Below, piece by piece: positions 30,036 through 38,647 of a stretch of 64,000 bases of DNA. Under the pieces are notes generated by a model that searched no databases, was not told where the DNA came from, and was given only the letters and a program-made list of their open reading frames with translations. The position numbers and the translations under genes are program-made. How positions within the stretch are numbered: position 1 is the first letter of the stretch; each line of letters starts with the position of its first letter. The stretch is from Leucobacter sp. cx-42 (GTDB lineage Bacteria; Actinomycetota; Actinomycetes; Actinomycetales; Microbacteriaceae): positions 124,001 to 188,000 of the forward strand of contig NZ_JACVMU010000001.1 of the NCBI RefSeq assembly GCF_014529985.1, in the 5' to 3' direction.

Positions 30036-31550
30036 ATGGCAATGCAAGACTCAGACACCCCCGGTGACCGATCGGCGTTCCTTGAACGCCACTCGGTTAC
30101 CCCCTACGCAGACGCGCTGCGCTCGCTCGCGCAGCAGGACTGGCAGCGTATTCACGTACCTGGCCACCAGGCGAAGGCAGAAAATGCCCCCGGCGTCGCT
30201 TCGCTCGTTGGCGAACACGCCCTCACGCTGGATTTCCCGATGCTCTTCAGCAGCATCGATCAGGAGACCTGGCGCCTCACGACCCCCGGTCGCGTCACCC
30301 CGATCATGGAAGCACAGGATCTCGCAGCTGAGGCCTGGGGCGCATCGCGCACCTGGTTCATCACGACTGGCGCTTCCGGCGGCAACCACATCGCAACGAG
30401 CGTCGCGCGCGGCCTCGGCACCGACATCGTGGTACAGCGCAGCATGCACTCCAGCGTGATTGACGGCATCGCACGCGTGGGCATCACCCCACACTTCGTG
30501 CACGGCTTCGTTGATACCGGCCTCGGTTCGAACCACGGCGTGACCGCCGAGCAGGTCGACACCGCACTGACCGAGAACCCGCAGGCGTCGTCAGTATTCA
30601 TCGTGTCACCGAGCTACTTCGGCGCAGTATCTGACGTCGCGGCGATCTCTGAGGTTGCGCACAAGCACGGTGTCCCGCTCATCGTCGACGAGTCCTGGGG
30701 CTCCCACTTCGGCCTACACCCGGAGCTGCCGGTCAACGCCGCACGCCTCGGCGCCGACCTCGTCGTTTCGAGCACGCACAAAGCCGCCGGCTCACTCACG
30801 CAGTCGGCAATGCTGCAGCTCGGCCACGGCCCGTTCGCTGAAAAGCTCGAGTCACTCACCGATCGCGTGGTGCGTTCGCACCAGTCGACGAGCACGAGCG
30901 CACTGCTGCTCGCCTCGATCGATGAGGCACGCCGCCACATCGTCATGAATCAGGAGCGCGTCGGCCTCGCGGTCGCATCGGCGAACGAGATTCGCGCGCG
31001 GATCAAGAACGATCGCCGCTACCGCGACGCCACGGCAGACATCCTGGCAAGCCCCGGCACGATCGCGATTGACCCATTGAAGGTCGCGATCGATACCCGC
31101 GGCGCTGGCATTCGTGGCGATGACGCACACTCACTCTTGCTCAGCGATCACCGTATCTACTGCGAGCTTTCCACTCCGTCAGCACTGCTGCTGCTCATCG
31201 GCGCAACGTCGCCGCTCGATGTTGATCGGTTCTGGAACTCGCTGCAGGCACTCCCCGAAGCAGAGATCGAACCAGAGCGCCCCTTCACCCTGCCGCCCAG
31301 CTGCGAGCGCGCGATGGGGCTTGGCGAGGCATTCTTTGGTAGCGTAGAGACCGTTTCCTATCAGGACGCGGTTGGTCGAGTTTCGGCTGACCCGCTCGCG
31401 GCGTATCCCCCCGGAGTACCGAATGTGCTCCCGGGTGAAATCCTCAGTCAGGCTGCCGTGGACTTCCTGCGCGCCACCGCTGCCGCAGCCTCCGGTTATG
31501 TCCGGGGAGCAAACGACCCTGCACTCGATACATTCCGCGTCGTCGTGTGA
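30036..31550 (+). CDS. PLP-dependent Orn/Lys/Arg decarboxylase-like protein (fold type I)
   Basis: A 504-residue pyridoxal-phosphate enzyme. The fold shows in HVPGHQAK (start of the catalytic fold), TTGASGGNHIA (PLP phosphate region), VDESWGSHFGLHPE (Asp of the cofactor) and SSTHKAAGSLTQSAM with the PLP-binding Lys. This matches the SpeA-type group of Orn/Lys/Arg decarboxylases that lack the N-terminal receiver-like wing. Actual substrate cannot be read from the sequence. The gene is divergent from a LysR regulator and followed, behind a terminator-like hairpin, by a CycA-like amino-acid permease. Confidence 0.82.
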   Translation: MAMQDSDTPGDRSAFLERHSVTPYADALRSLAQQDWQRIHVPGHQAKAENAPGVASLVGEHALTLDFPMLFSSIDQETWRLTTPGRVTPIMEAQDLAAEAWGASRTWFITTGASGGNHIATSVARGLGTDIVVQRSMHSSVIDGIARVGITPHFVHGFVDTGLGSNHGVTAEQVDTALTENPQASSVFIVSPSYFGAVSDVAAISEVAHKHGVPLIVDESWGSHFGLHPELPVNAARLGADLVVSSTHKAAGSLTQSAMLQLGHGPFAEKLESLTDRVVRSHQSTSTSALLLASIDEARRHIVMNQERVGLAVASANEIRARIKNDRRYRDATADILASPGTIAIDPLKVAIDTRGAGIRGDDAHSLLLSDHRIYCELSTPSALLLLIGATSPLDVDRFWNSLQALPEAEIEPERPFTLPPSCERAMGLGEAFFGSVETVSYQDAVGRVSADPLAAYPPGVPNVLPGEILSQAAVDFLRATAAAASGYVRGANDPALDTFRVVV

Positions 31551-31556
31551 TTGAGC

Positions 31557-31607
31557 TGGGGTTGCCTGCGTTGGCTGCGGCAACCCCAGACTCCTTATAT
31601 TTTTTTC
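31557..31607 (+). terminator. Terminator between decarboxylase and permease genes
   Basis: A 10-bp stem (TGGGGTTGCC 31557-31566 with GGCAACCCCA 31579-31588) and a 12-base loop is followed by CTCCTTATATTTTTTT, a long U-tract. It lies right after the decarboxylase stop and before the permease, so readthrough would set the permease level. Confidence 0.85.
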
Positions 31608-31628
31608 TGACTTACACAAAGGAGTGTC

Positions 31629-33101
31629 ATGAATACCTCACACTCGACCACCCAACCAACAGAGATGCAGCGCGGGCTGAAGAACCGGCACCTGCAGCTC
31701 ATCGCAATCGGCGGCGCCATTGGCACCGGCCTGTTCCTCGGCTCTGGCAAGCTCATCAGCGTCAGCGGCCCGTCGATCATCTTCGTCTACATGGTGATCG
31801 GTTTCTTCGTCTTCTTCATCATGCGCGCTCTGGGCGAGCTACTGCTGTCGAACCTGCACTACCACACGTTTGGTGACATCGCGAAGGATCTACTCGGCCC
31901 GTGGGCTGGCTTCTTCGTCTCATGGAACTACTGGTTCTCGTGGGTCATCGCCTGTGTCGCAGACATCATCGCCATCACTGCCTACGTGCAGTGGTTCAAC
32001 GAATCGATCCCCGCATGGCTGCCCGCACTCATTGCCGCCGGCGTGCTCTTGCTGCTCAACCTGCAGCCAGTGAAGTTCTTCGGCGAGACCGAGTTCTGGT
32101 TCGCGATCATCAAGATTGTCGCGATTCTTGCCCTCATCGCTGTCGGCATCGTGCTCATCGTCATGGGCTTCCAGTCCCCATCAGGCAACACCGCGTCGGT
32201 CACCAACCTGTGGACCCACGGCGGCATGTTCCCGATGGGTGCGAGCGGCTTCGTGCTCGGCTTCCAGATGGGTATCTTCTCCTTCATCGGCGTTGAGCTC
32301 GTCGGCACCGCGGCTGCTGAGACTGAGAACCCCCGCAAGAACCTACCCAAGGCGATCAACTCGATCGTTATGCGCATCATGCTCTTCTACGTACTCGCAC
32401 TCGGTGTCATCATGAGCATCACCCCGTGGGATCAGATTGACCCTGAGAAGAGCCCCTTCGTTTCGACGCTGTCGCTCGCAGGCTTTGGCATGGCTGCCTT
32501 CGCAATCCAGCTTGTCGTGCTCACCTCTGCGGCATCGAGCGCGAACTCCGGTTTGTACTCCGGTACTCGCATGCTGTTCGGCCTCTCGAAGGACGGTCAC
32601 GCCCCACGCGGATTTGCCTGGGTCAACAATCGCGGTGTCCCGTCGAAGGCCGTGTTCTTCACGTCGGTGTTCCTCTTCTCTGCTGTGCCGCTGCTCTTCG
32701 CCGGCGAGAACGTCGTTCAGGCATTCACCTTCGTGTCATCGATGTGCGCAACCCTCGTGCTCTTCACCTGGGGTTCGATTGTTGTGAGCTACATCGTGTA
32801 CCGCCGGAAGTTCCCCGAACGTCATGCCGCTTCGAAGTTCAAGATGCCGTTCGGCCTGGTCACCCCGTGGCTCGTGCTCGCGTTCTTCGTCTTCATCGCT
32901 GGCACGTTGCTCTACGGCGCAGATACCCGCGCACCGTTCCTTGCAACGCCGTTCTGGTTCCTCCTGCTCACCATCCTGTGGCAGCTGCGCAAGCGCAAGC
33001 TCATCAAGGAGAACCGTCCGCTAACCGCTGCGATCCCGACCCAGGTTCATCCGCTCGACGCGGCTGAAGCTGACGACGAGGACGCGGACGCAAGCCGCTA
33101 A
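31629..33101 (+). CDS. Amino-acid permease, CycA-like (D-Ser/D-Ala/Gly type)
   Basis: A 12-helix APC-superfamily transporter of 490 residues. The N-terminal RGLKNRHLQLIAIGGAIGTG and then GPSIIFVYMVIGFFVFFIMRALGELLLSN, LLGPWAGFF and GVELVGTAAAETENP are very close to E. coli CycA, which takes up D-serine, D-alanine, glycine and cycloserine. The C-terminal tail is acidic. Substrate identity is inferred from CycA likeness and the linked decarboxylase. A ribosome-binding site AAAGGAG precedes the start. Confidence 0.88.
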   Translation: MNTSHSTTQPTEMQRGLKNRHLQLIAIGGAIGTGLFLGSGKLISVSGPSIIFVYMVIGFFVFFIMRALGELLLSNLHYHTFGDIAKDLLGPWAGFFVSWNYWFSWVIACVADIIAITAYVQWFNESIPAWLPALIAAGVLLLLNLQPVKFFGETEFWFAIIKIVAILALIAVGIVLIVMGFQSPSGNTASVTNLWTHGGMFPMGASGFVLGFQMGIFSFIGVELVGTAAAETENPRKNLPKAINSIVMRIMLFYVLALGVIMSITPWDQIDPEKSPFVSTLSLAGFGMAAFAIQLVVLTSAASSANSGLYSGTRMLFGLSKDGHAPRGFAWVNNRGVPSKAVFFTSVFLFSAVPLLFAGENVVQAFTFVSSMCATLVLFTWGSIVVSYIVYRRKFPERHAASKFKMPFGLVTPWLVLAFFVFIAGTLLYGADTRAPFLATPFWFLLLTILWQLRKRKLIKENRPLTAAIPTQVHPLDAAEADDEDADASR

Positions 33102-33121
33102 TCCCGCTTCGCTTCACCACT

Positions 33122-33157
33122 GCCCCCGGCGCCTCGCATGAGGCCCGGGGGTTTTGC
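33122..33157 (+). terminator. Terminator after the CycA-like permease gene
   Basis: A CCCCCGG...CCGGGGG stem with a one-base bulge and a short loop (GCA) is followed by TTTTG. Confidence 0.8.
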
Positions 33158-33374
33158 GTTGGGGCGGATCCGCCCACACCTTTGCAGCCGCCGTTCGCCT
33201 GACCATCGCGTTGCGGGAATATCCGTGAGGGGCATGTGACCTTCTCCGAACGAATACGTCTGTGAGGTAACTGAGATTCACATCATCCAACGCGACCCAA
33301 GAAAGCGTCAACGTCTCGAGAAGGCGGTGTTGTTTCTCGGTGTTGCCTCACCCACGCAGGGTTACACTCGGAGG

Positions 33375-33689
33375 GTGAAGATTCAGGTTCTCTCCATCGA
33401 CGACTGCCCGAGCGCAGAGGCAGCACTTGCCCACACGAGAAGGGCGCTCGAGGCCATCGGCCTGAATAATGTCGTCGTGGCTGACGTGACCATCCGCACA
33501 CCCGAAGATGCTGCAGCGCACAGCTTCGCTGGCTCACCCACCATCATCGTCGATGGCGACGATCTCTTCGAGTCAGGCGGGCGCACCGACCAACTCGCCT
33601 GCCGGGTCTACCCAACCGAAGCTGGCCTCAAGGGGGCGCCTACCGCTGAGCAGATCGCCGCTGCACTCGAGGCACGGCTCCAGGCGTAG
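33375..33689 (+). CDS. Small thioredoxin-fold protein
   Basis: About 104 residues. The beginning VKIQVLSIDDCPSAEAALAHT has the strand-Cys-helix look of thioredoxin folds but only one Cys (DDCP) in place of CxxC. Later come FAGSPTIIVDGDDLF (the cis-Pro region) and an ACRVYPTEAGLKGAPTAEQIAAAL ending, a pattern seen in a group of small actinobacterial thioredoxin-like proteins. The start is probably the GTG at 33375, but a GTG at 33327 is in frame. Function unknown. Confidence 0.65.
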   Translation: MKIQVLSIDDCPSAEAALAHTRRALEAIGLNNVVVADVTIRTPEDAAAHSFAGSPTIIVDGDDLFESGGRTDQLACRVYPTEAGLKGAPTAEQIAAALEARLQA

Positions 33690-33832
33690 CGCTCCCCCAT
33701 TCCGCATGCTGTGACCGACTTCGGCGCTCACAGCATCTCAAAACAGGCCATCGACAAGAAGCCGCATGGGCCGGCCACAGGGCTGCCTGCCCTATCTCAC
33801 AGGGCTAGATACATTGCTGGCTGCACAGACAA

Positions 33833-33930
33833 GTCAACCCCGCGAGATGACCACTTTCTCTCGAAAACAGGGGTTTCTGCGGGCAGAAACTATCCTTCTC
33901 GGGAGAAACTATCGATCTCGCGGGGTTGAC
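33833..33930. repeat. Nested inverted-repeat intergenic element
   Basis: Outer arms of 16 bp (GTCAACCCCGCGAGAT at 33833-33848 and its exact complement at 33915-33930) enclose smaller elements: a GTTTCTGC/GCAGAAAC hairpin and two copies of AGAAACTATC. No reading frame is visible. I saw no second copy in this window. It could be a palindromic extragenic repeat or a structured RNA. Confidence 0.7.
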
Positions 33931-33942
33931 CCGCAAAGAGGA

Positions 33943-35796
33943 CTAGCCGAGCTGCTCGCTCAGCTCGAGCCAGCGCATTTCGAGCTCCTCAACCTCAGCC
34001 TCAACCGCAGTAATCTTTGCCATCTCAGCGTTCAGCAATGAGTAGTTCGCCTGATCGAGGGTCGCGAGGCCATCGCGGGCCTTCACGATGTCCTTCTGCA
34101 GGCGCTCCATCTTGCGCTCGATTGCGCTGAGCTCCTTCTCAGCGGCGCGACGCTCCGCACCAGAGAGTGCGGGCTCAGCCGAGGCCGAAGCAGCGGAAGC
34201 CGCCGATCCGCCACCCGTCGTCGTCGACGTCGCAACCCCAGCACCAGCCTCAGCGCGAGCGTCCTCAGCCGCGCGCAACTCAAGGTACTGCTCGACGCCA
34301 CCGGGTAGGTGACGCAACGTCTGGTCGAAGATCGCGTACTGCTGATCGGTCACGCGCTCGAGGAAGTACCGGTCGTGCGAAACGACGAGCAGGGTGCCCG
34401 GCCACGAGTCGAGGAGGTCCTCCATCGCGGCAAGCATGTCGGTGTCGAGGTCGTTCGTCGGCTCATCGAGGATGAGCACGTTCGGCTGCTCAAGCAGAAT
34501 GATGAGCAGCTGCAGACGGCGCTTCTGGCCACCCGACAGATCTTTGACGGGGGTCGAGAGCTGGGCGTTGGTGAAGCCCATGCGCTCAAGCAGCTGGCCG
34601 GGCGAAAGCTCCTGAGCCTTCGATCCGCTGCCGACGGTGAAGTTCGAGCGCAGGCGCCCGATGACTTCACGGACGGGTTCGTTCTGGTGATCCGCCAACT
34701 CATCAAGGCGCTGCGTGAGCGTCGCGACCTGCACGGTCTTGCCGCGCTTCACCGTGCCTTCGGTCGGCTCGACCGTGCCCGAAATCAGACCGAGCAGGGT
34801 CGACTTACCAGCGCCGTTCACGCCGAGAATGCCGGTACGCTCACCGGGAGCGAGTCGCCACTCGATGTCCTTCAGAATGACGCGCTCGTCGCCCGTCATC
34901 ACGTCGTCGTAGGAGACGCCAGCGTCGAGGAGGTTCACGACCTCCTTGCCGAGGCGGTTCACCGCCATCGACTGCAGCGACACCTTGTCACGGATCTCGG
35001 GAACGTCAGCGATGAGTTCGTTCGCCGCGTCAATGCGGAACTTCGGCTTCGCAGTACGCGCGGGGGCGCCGCGGCGGAGCCACGCGAGCTCCTTGCGGGC
35101 GAGGTTTTGGCGCTTCTGCTCGACGACCGCGGCCTGACGATCACGCTCGACGCGCTGCAGAATGTACGCCGCGTAGCCGCCTTCGAAGGGCTCGACGAGA
35201 CGGTCGTGCACCTCCCAGGTCGTGGTGCAGACCTCATCGAGGAACCAGCGGTCGTGGGTCACGACGAGGAGCGCACCCTGGCCGCGGGGCCAGCGACGCT
35301 TGAGGTGATCCGCCAACCAGGCAATGCCCTCGACGTCGAGGTGGTTCGTCGGCTCATCAAGGAACAGCATCTCGTGATCGCCAACGAGCAGGCGAGCAAG
35401 CGCGACGCGGCGGCTCTGGCCACCCGACAGCGAGGAGATGGGAGCTTCCCAGGGCAGGTCCGACACCAGGCCAGCAATGACCTCGCGGGCGCGCGGATCG
35501 CCTGCCCACTCGTACTCCGGACGGTCACCGACGATCGCATGACCGACCGTCTCATCGGCCGGGAACTGGTCAGCCTGGTCGAGCACGCCGATTGTCGTGC
35601 CGCCACGCATTGTCACCTGGCCCGAGTCAGGCTTGCGGCGGCCAGCGAGCATCATGAGCAGCGATGACTTACCGTCACCATTGCGACCGACGATGCCGAT
35701 GCGGTCCCCCTCAGCGACGCCAAGCGTCACCGAGTCAAAAATAACCTTGGTCGGTACTTCGAGGTGTAGGGCCTCGGCCCCCAAAAGATGTGCCAT
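33943..35796 (-). CDS. ABC-F family ATPase (Uup-like)
   Basis: Two ABC ATPase domains in one soluble 617-residue chain, with no transmembrane helices. Walker A motifs are GRNGDGKSS (about 37-45) and GVNGAGKST; signatures are LSGGQSRR and LSGGQKRR, with DEPTNHLD and DEPTNDLD. An interdomain linker with basic residues (about 215-280) and a C-terminal coiled coil (about 550-617) give the Uup layout. ABC-F proteins act at the ribosome or on DNA/RNA; the sequence does not say which. It is preceded by a terminator, so it should be its own transcript. Confidence 0.9.
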   Translation of the reverse strand: MAHLLGAEALHLEVPTKVIFDSVTLGVAEGDRIGIVGRNGDGKSSLLMMLAGRRKPDSGQVTMRGGTTIGVLDQADQFPADETVGHAIVGDRPEYEWAGDPRAREVIAGLVSDLPWEAPISSLSGGQSRRVALARLLVGDHEMLFLDEPTNHLDVEGIAWLADHLKRRWPRGQGALLVVTHDRWFLDEVCTTTWEVHDRLVEPFEGGYAAYILQRVERDRQAAVVEQKRQNLARKELAWLRRGAPARTAKPKFRIDAANELIADVPEIRDKVSLQSMAVNRLGKEVVNLLDAGVSYDDVMTGDERVILKDIEWRLAPGERTGILGVNGAGKSTLLGLISGTVEPTEGTVKRGKTVQVATLTQRLDELADHQNEPVREVIGRLRSNFTVGSGSKAQELSPGQLLERMGFTNAQLSTPVKDLSGGQKRRLQLLIILLEQPNVLILDEPTNDLDTDMLAAMEDLLDSWPGTLLVVSHDRYFLERVTDQQYAIFDQTLRHLPGGVEQYLELRAAEDARAEAGAGVATSTTTGGGSAASAASASAEPALSGAERRAAEKELSAIERKMERLQKDIVKARDGLATLDQANYSLLNAEMAKITAVEAEVEELEMRWLELSEQLG

Positions 35797-35822
35797 AGCT
35801 CCTCCAGTTTAGGCCGGTCGCG

Positions 35823-35864
35823 GCAATGAAAATGCCGCACGAGCCAGGATCGGCTCGTGCGGCA
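35823..35864 (-). terminator. Terminator after the Cys-tailed peptide gene
   Basis: A perfect 13-bp stem (TGCCGCACGAGCC 35833-35845 with 35852-35864) and a 6-base loop, followed on the minus strand by TTTTCATTG. It separates the dsbA-peptide unit from the ABC-F gene. Confidence 0.87.
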
Positions 35865-35882
35865 CGTTCAGTGCGTCAATTG

Positions 35883-36065
35883 TTAGCTGCAGCAGGATCC
35901 GCCGCAGCATGAGCCGGCGCTCTCGACATCGGTGCCGAGCAGGTTGAGAATCTCGCGGGTCTCAGCGTCAGCGAAGCCTGCCGCGCCGAAGTTTGCTGCC
36001 TCGGTGGACTCTTCCGCAGCGGTTTCCGTAGCGGATGCCGCGATGAAGTTCTTGGTGTCACTCAT
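35883..36065 (-). CDS. 60-residue peptide with C-terminal double Cys pair (unrecognised)
   Basis: The gene starts behind a very good ribosome-binding site (AGGAGG, 5 bases from ATG) and ends in a stop followed by a terminator, so it is very probably expressed. The first 50 residues are acidic, helix-prone and Cys-free (a leader-like section with AETREILNLLGTDVE). The end is GSCCGGSCCS, with Cys at 53, 54, 58 and 59. It lies 29 bases after an FrnE/DsbA-like gene with a CPWC motif. I do not recognise a family. A metal-binding tail and a ribosomal-peptide precursor are both possible; no maturation enzyme is visible nearby. Confidence 0.7.
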   Translation of the reverse strand: MSDTKNFIAASATETAAEESTEAANFGAAGFADAETREILNLLGTDVESAGSCCGGSCCS

Positions 36066-36094
36066 TGGTGCCTCCTGTATTGAACGTGTTGACG

Positions 36095-36781
36095 TTACTG
36101 AGCATCGCGCTCGAGCTGCATGACCTGCTCGAATGCGCCGGCGAATGCGTCTGCCGCCTGCGCGCCAGAGATGCCGTACTTCTGGTTGATGAGGAAGAAC
36201 GGAACGCCGTTCGCGCCGAGCATACGGGCACGAGTGATGTCAGCCTCGACCTTTTCCGCGTATGCTTCGTCGTTCAGCGCCGCACGCACGCCGTCTGCGT
36301 CGAGGCCTACCTCGCTCGCAAGACGCGCAATAACGTCGACGTCCGACAGGTTTTCACCGTCGGTGAAATATGCGCGGAACAGACGCTCGAGCAGCTCGTG
36401 CTGCAGCCCGTTCTCCTTCGCGAAATGCAGCGCACGGTGTGCGCGGGCAGTGTTCACGTGCTGGATATCGCCAAAGTTGAAGGTAATGCCTTCGTCTTTG
36501 CCGAGGCCGGTCATCTGACCGAGCATGCCCTCGACAGACTCACGCGGCATGCCCTTGTGCTTCACGAGGAAGTCGATCTCGTTTCCAACGAAATCGAGGG
36601 GCGTATCGGGGGCCAACTCAAAGCTGTGCGATTCAACTTCGAACGCCACGTCAGGGTTGTTTGCTTGGAAAGCCGCGACACCCGCCTCAAAACGGTGCTT
36701 ACCTACGTAGCACCAGGGGCATGCAATGTCGGACCAAATGTCTACACGAATCTTTTCGCTCACATCTGTTCCAACGTGCAT
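36095..36781 (-). CDS. DsbA/FrnE-like thioredoxin-fold oxidoreductase
   Basis: A 228-residue cytoplasmic protein of the DsbA family FrnE group (no signal peptide). The N-terminal WSDIACPWCYVGK holds a redox CPWC at residues 21-24; a helical insert follows and then GVPFFLINQKYGISGAQ, the cis-Pro region. The start could also be a GTG at 36763. It sits between ispE and the Cys-tailed peptide, and the small gaps suggest one transcript. Confidence 0.88.
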   Translation of the reverse strand: MHVGTDVSEKIRVDIWSDIACPWCYVGKHRFEAGVAAFQANNPDVAFEVESHSFELAPDTPLDFVGNEIDFLVKHKGMPRESVEGMLGQMTGLGKDEGITFNFGDIQHVNTARAHRALHFAKENGLQHELLERLFRAYFTDGENLSDVDVIARLASEVGLDADGVRAALNDEAYAEKVEADITRARMLGANGVPFFLINQKYGISGAQAADAFAGAFEQVMQLERDAQ

Positions 36782-36805
36782 GTGCCGCGATCTATTCCCA
36801 AGTTG

Positions 36806-37735
36806 TTACTCGATCACGCGAGCGCCAGGCACGGGGCCGGTGGCGGTCAGCGCGCGGATCCCACGACGCGTCAGCACACCGCACAGTTCGGCGGCCGACT
36901 GCGCGTCGTGCGCGAGGAACGCAATCGTCGGCCCCGAACCCGAAACGATACCCGCAAGGGCACCGTGCGATTCACCGAGTTCAAGCAGCTCGGTGAGCTC
37001 AGGTGCAAGCCGGAGCGCTGCCGCCTGCAAGTCGTTGTGCATCGAGTCTGCGAGCGACTCGGGATCGCCGATACGCACCGCCTGCAGCACGGCGGTCTCC
37101 ACCTTCACGTACTCCGGCTGCGGGCCGAGCGTGCTCAGGTGATCGTCACGGTGGGTATCGAGCATGCGGTACACCTCAGGCGTGCTGAGACCGAGGTCAG
37201 AGAGCGCGAGCACCCAGTGGAAGCTGCCCTGCGCGAGCGCGGGGCTCAGCTGGTCGCCACGACCGGTGCCGACCGCGGTGCCTCCCTCGAGCGCGAACGG
37301 CACGTCGGCACCAAGCTCGGCAGCAAGCTCCAGCAGGCCAGAACGACCAAGGCCGGTGCCCCAGAGTTCGTCGCATGCGAGCAGAGTCGCTGCCGCGTCA
37401 GCGGATCCGCCGCCCATACCGCCAGCAATGGGAACGCGCTTGATAATTGCGAGCTTCACGCCACCGGTGTAGCCGGTGCGTTCGGCAAGCAATTTTGCCG
37501 CGCGGATCGCAAGGTTCGAGTCATCTACCTCGAGGGCCTGCACGTCAATCGGACCACCAAAGGTGACCGAGAAGTCATCAGCGTGCGTCGCGGTGACTTC
37601 TTCAAAAAGTGATACGGCCTGGTACAGCGAGGCTACGTCGTGGTAGCCATCCTTCTGCAGGCAGCCAACCCGGAAGAAGACGTTAATCTTTCCCGGAGCT
37701 CGTACGGTGATAGACCGTCGCTGAGTGGTCAACAT
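36806..37735 (-). CDS. ispE: 4-diphosphocytidyl-2-C-methyl-D-erythritol kinase
   Basis: A GHMP kinase of the MEP isoprenoid pathway. Motif [13 protein letters not shown] is at the N-terminus, motif 2 [20 protein letters not shown] contains the ATP-binding loop, and motif 3 is [13 protein letters not shown]. About 309 residues. I chose the ATG at 37735; a GTG six codons earlier is possible. It lies 30 bases after rsmA. Confidence 0.95.
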   Translation of the reverse strand: MLTTQRRSITVRAPGKINVFFRVGCLQKDGYHDVASLYQAVSLFEEVTATHADDFSVTFGGPIDVQALEVDDSNLAIRAAKLLAERTGYTGGVKLAIIKRVPIAGGMGGGSADAAATLLACDELWGTGLGRSGLLELAAELGADVPFALEGGTAVGTGRGDQLSPALAQGSFHWVLALSDLGLSTPEVYRMLDTHRDDHLSTLGPQPEYVKVETAVLQAVRIGDPESLADSMHNDLQAAALRLAPELTELLELGESHGALAGIVSGSGPTIAFLAHDAQSAAELCGVLTRRGIRALTATGPVPGARVIE

Positions 37736-37765
37736 ATGGCCACCGTAGCGCACGACCGGCTCATG

Positions 37766-38647
37766 TCACGCATCGGGTGTAACCGAGCGCGCAATAGCGA
37801 GGAAATCACCGGTGCTGAGTTGTTCAGCGCGGGTGGTCGGAGCGATTCCGGCGCGTTCAATGACGGCCGTGGTCTCTTCCATGTTGCCAAGCACTGCCTG
37901 CAACGATTGGCGGATCATCTTGCGACGCTGGCCGAAGGCCGCGTTGATGAGCGCGAAGGTGAGCTCGCGCTCAGCCTCGGTGCCCATCGGCTCAGCAGCC
38001 TTCTCGTAACCGACCAGTACCGAATCGACGCCGGGTACCGGCCAGAAGATCCGGCGGCTCACGGTGCCGGAAATGCCCCAGTCGCCGTACCACGCAGCTT
38101 TCGCGCTCGGTGCGCCGTACTCCTTCGAGCCAGGCTTTGCGGCGATTCGGTAGCCAACTTCCGCCTGCACCATAACGAGGCCAGAGCGCAGGGTCGGGAT
38201 CAGCTCAAGCAGGTGCATGAGAATCGGCACCGAGACGTTGTACGGCAGGTTCGCAACCAGGCGCTCGAGCGGAGGCAGATCAGCAAACGTCTCAGCCGTT
38301 ACATCAAGCGCATCGCTGCGGATCACGCGGAACCGCGGCGCCTCAGGGTCTTCGAACACCTCGGGCTGCATGGTGCGGATCGTCGCGCCAAGCTCTGCAG
38401 CAAGGCGCGGATCAATCTCAACAGCGGTCACGTCAGCGCCAGCTTCGGTGATGCCGAGCGTCAGCGAGCCGAGGCCAGGGCCGATCTCAATCACGCGGTC
38501 GCCGGGTTCTACCCCTGCGAGGCGGACAATCTTACGAACCGTGTTCGGGTCAATCACAAAGTTCTGACCGAGCTTCTTGGTGGGTGAAACATCGAGGCGT
38601 TCAGCCAGTTCACGCACCTCAGCGGGGCCGAGCAGTCGCTCACTCAT
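37766..38647 (-). CDS. rsmA: 16S rRNA (A1518/A1519) dimethyltransferase
   Basis: Dimethylates two adjacent adenines near the 3' end of 16S rRNA. SAM motif I is IEIGPGLGSLT, the catalytic motif IV is NLPYNV, and the C-terminal helical domain with FGQRRKMIRQSL is typical of KsgA. The start ATG overlaps the tatD stop by 8 bases. About 293 residues. Confidence 0.95.
   Translation of the reverse strand: MSERLLGPAEVRELAERLDVSPTKKLGQNFVIDPNTVRKIVRLAGVEPGDRVIEIGPGLGSLTLGITEAGADVTAVEIDPRLAAELGATIRTMQPEVFEDPEAPRFRVIRSDALDVTAETFADLPPLERLVANLPYNVSVPILMHLLELIPTLRSGLVMVQAEVGYRIAAKPGSKEYGAPSAKAAWYGDWGISGTVSRRIFWPVPGVDSVLVGYEKAAEPMGTEAERELTFALINAAFGQRRKMIRQSLQAVLGNMEETTAVIERAGIAPTTRAEQLSTGDFLAIARSVTPDA

Noticed and set aside
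33102-33374. A small gene between the permease and thioredoxin-like genes
   Set aside because: Short frames there have no ribosome-binding site or known motif. Only the permease terminator is supported.
35883-36065. Thiopeptide or lanthipeptide cluster
   Set aside because: No YcaO, LanB/LanC, radical SAM or transporter gene lies nearby, and the tail has no Ser/Thr run. Left as unrecognised.
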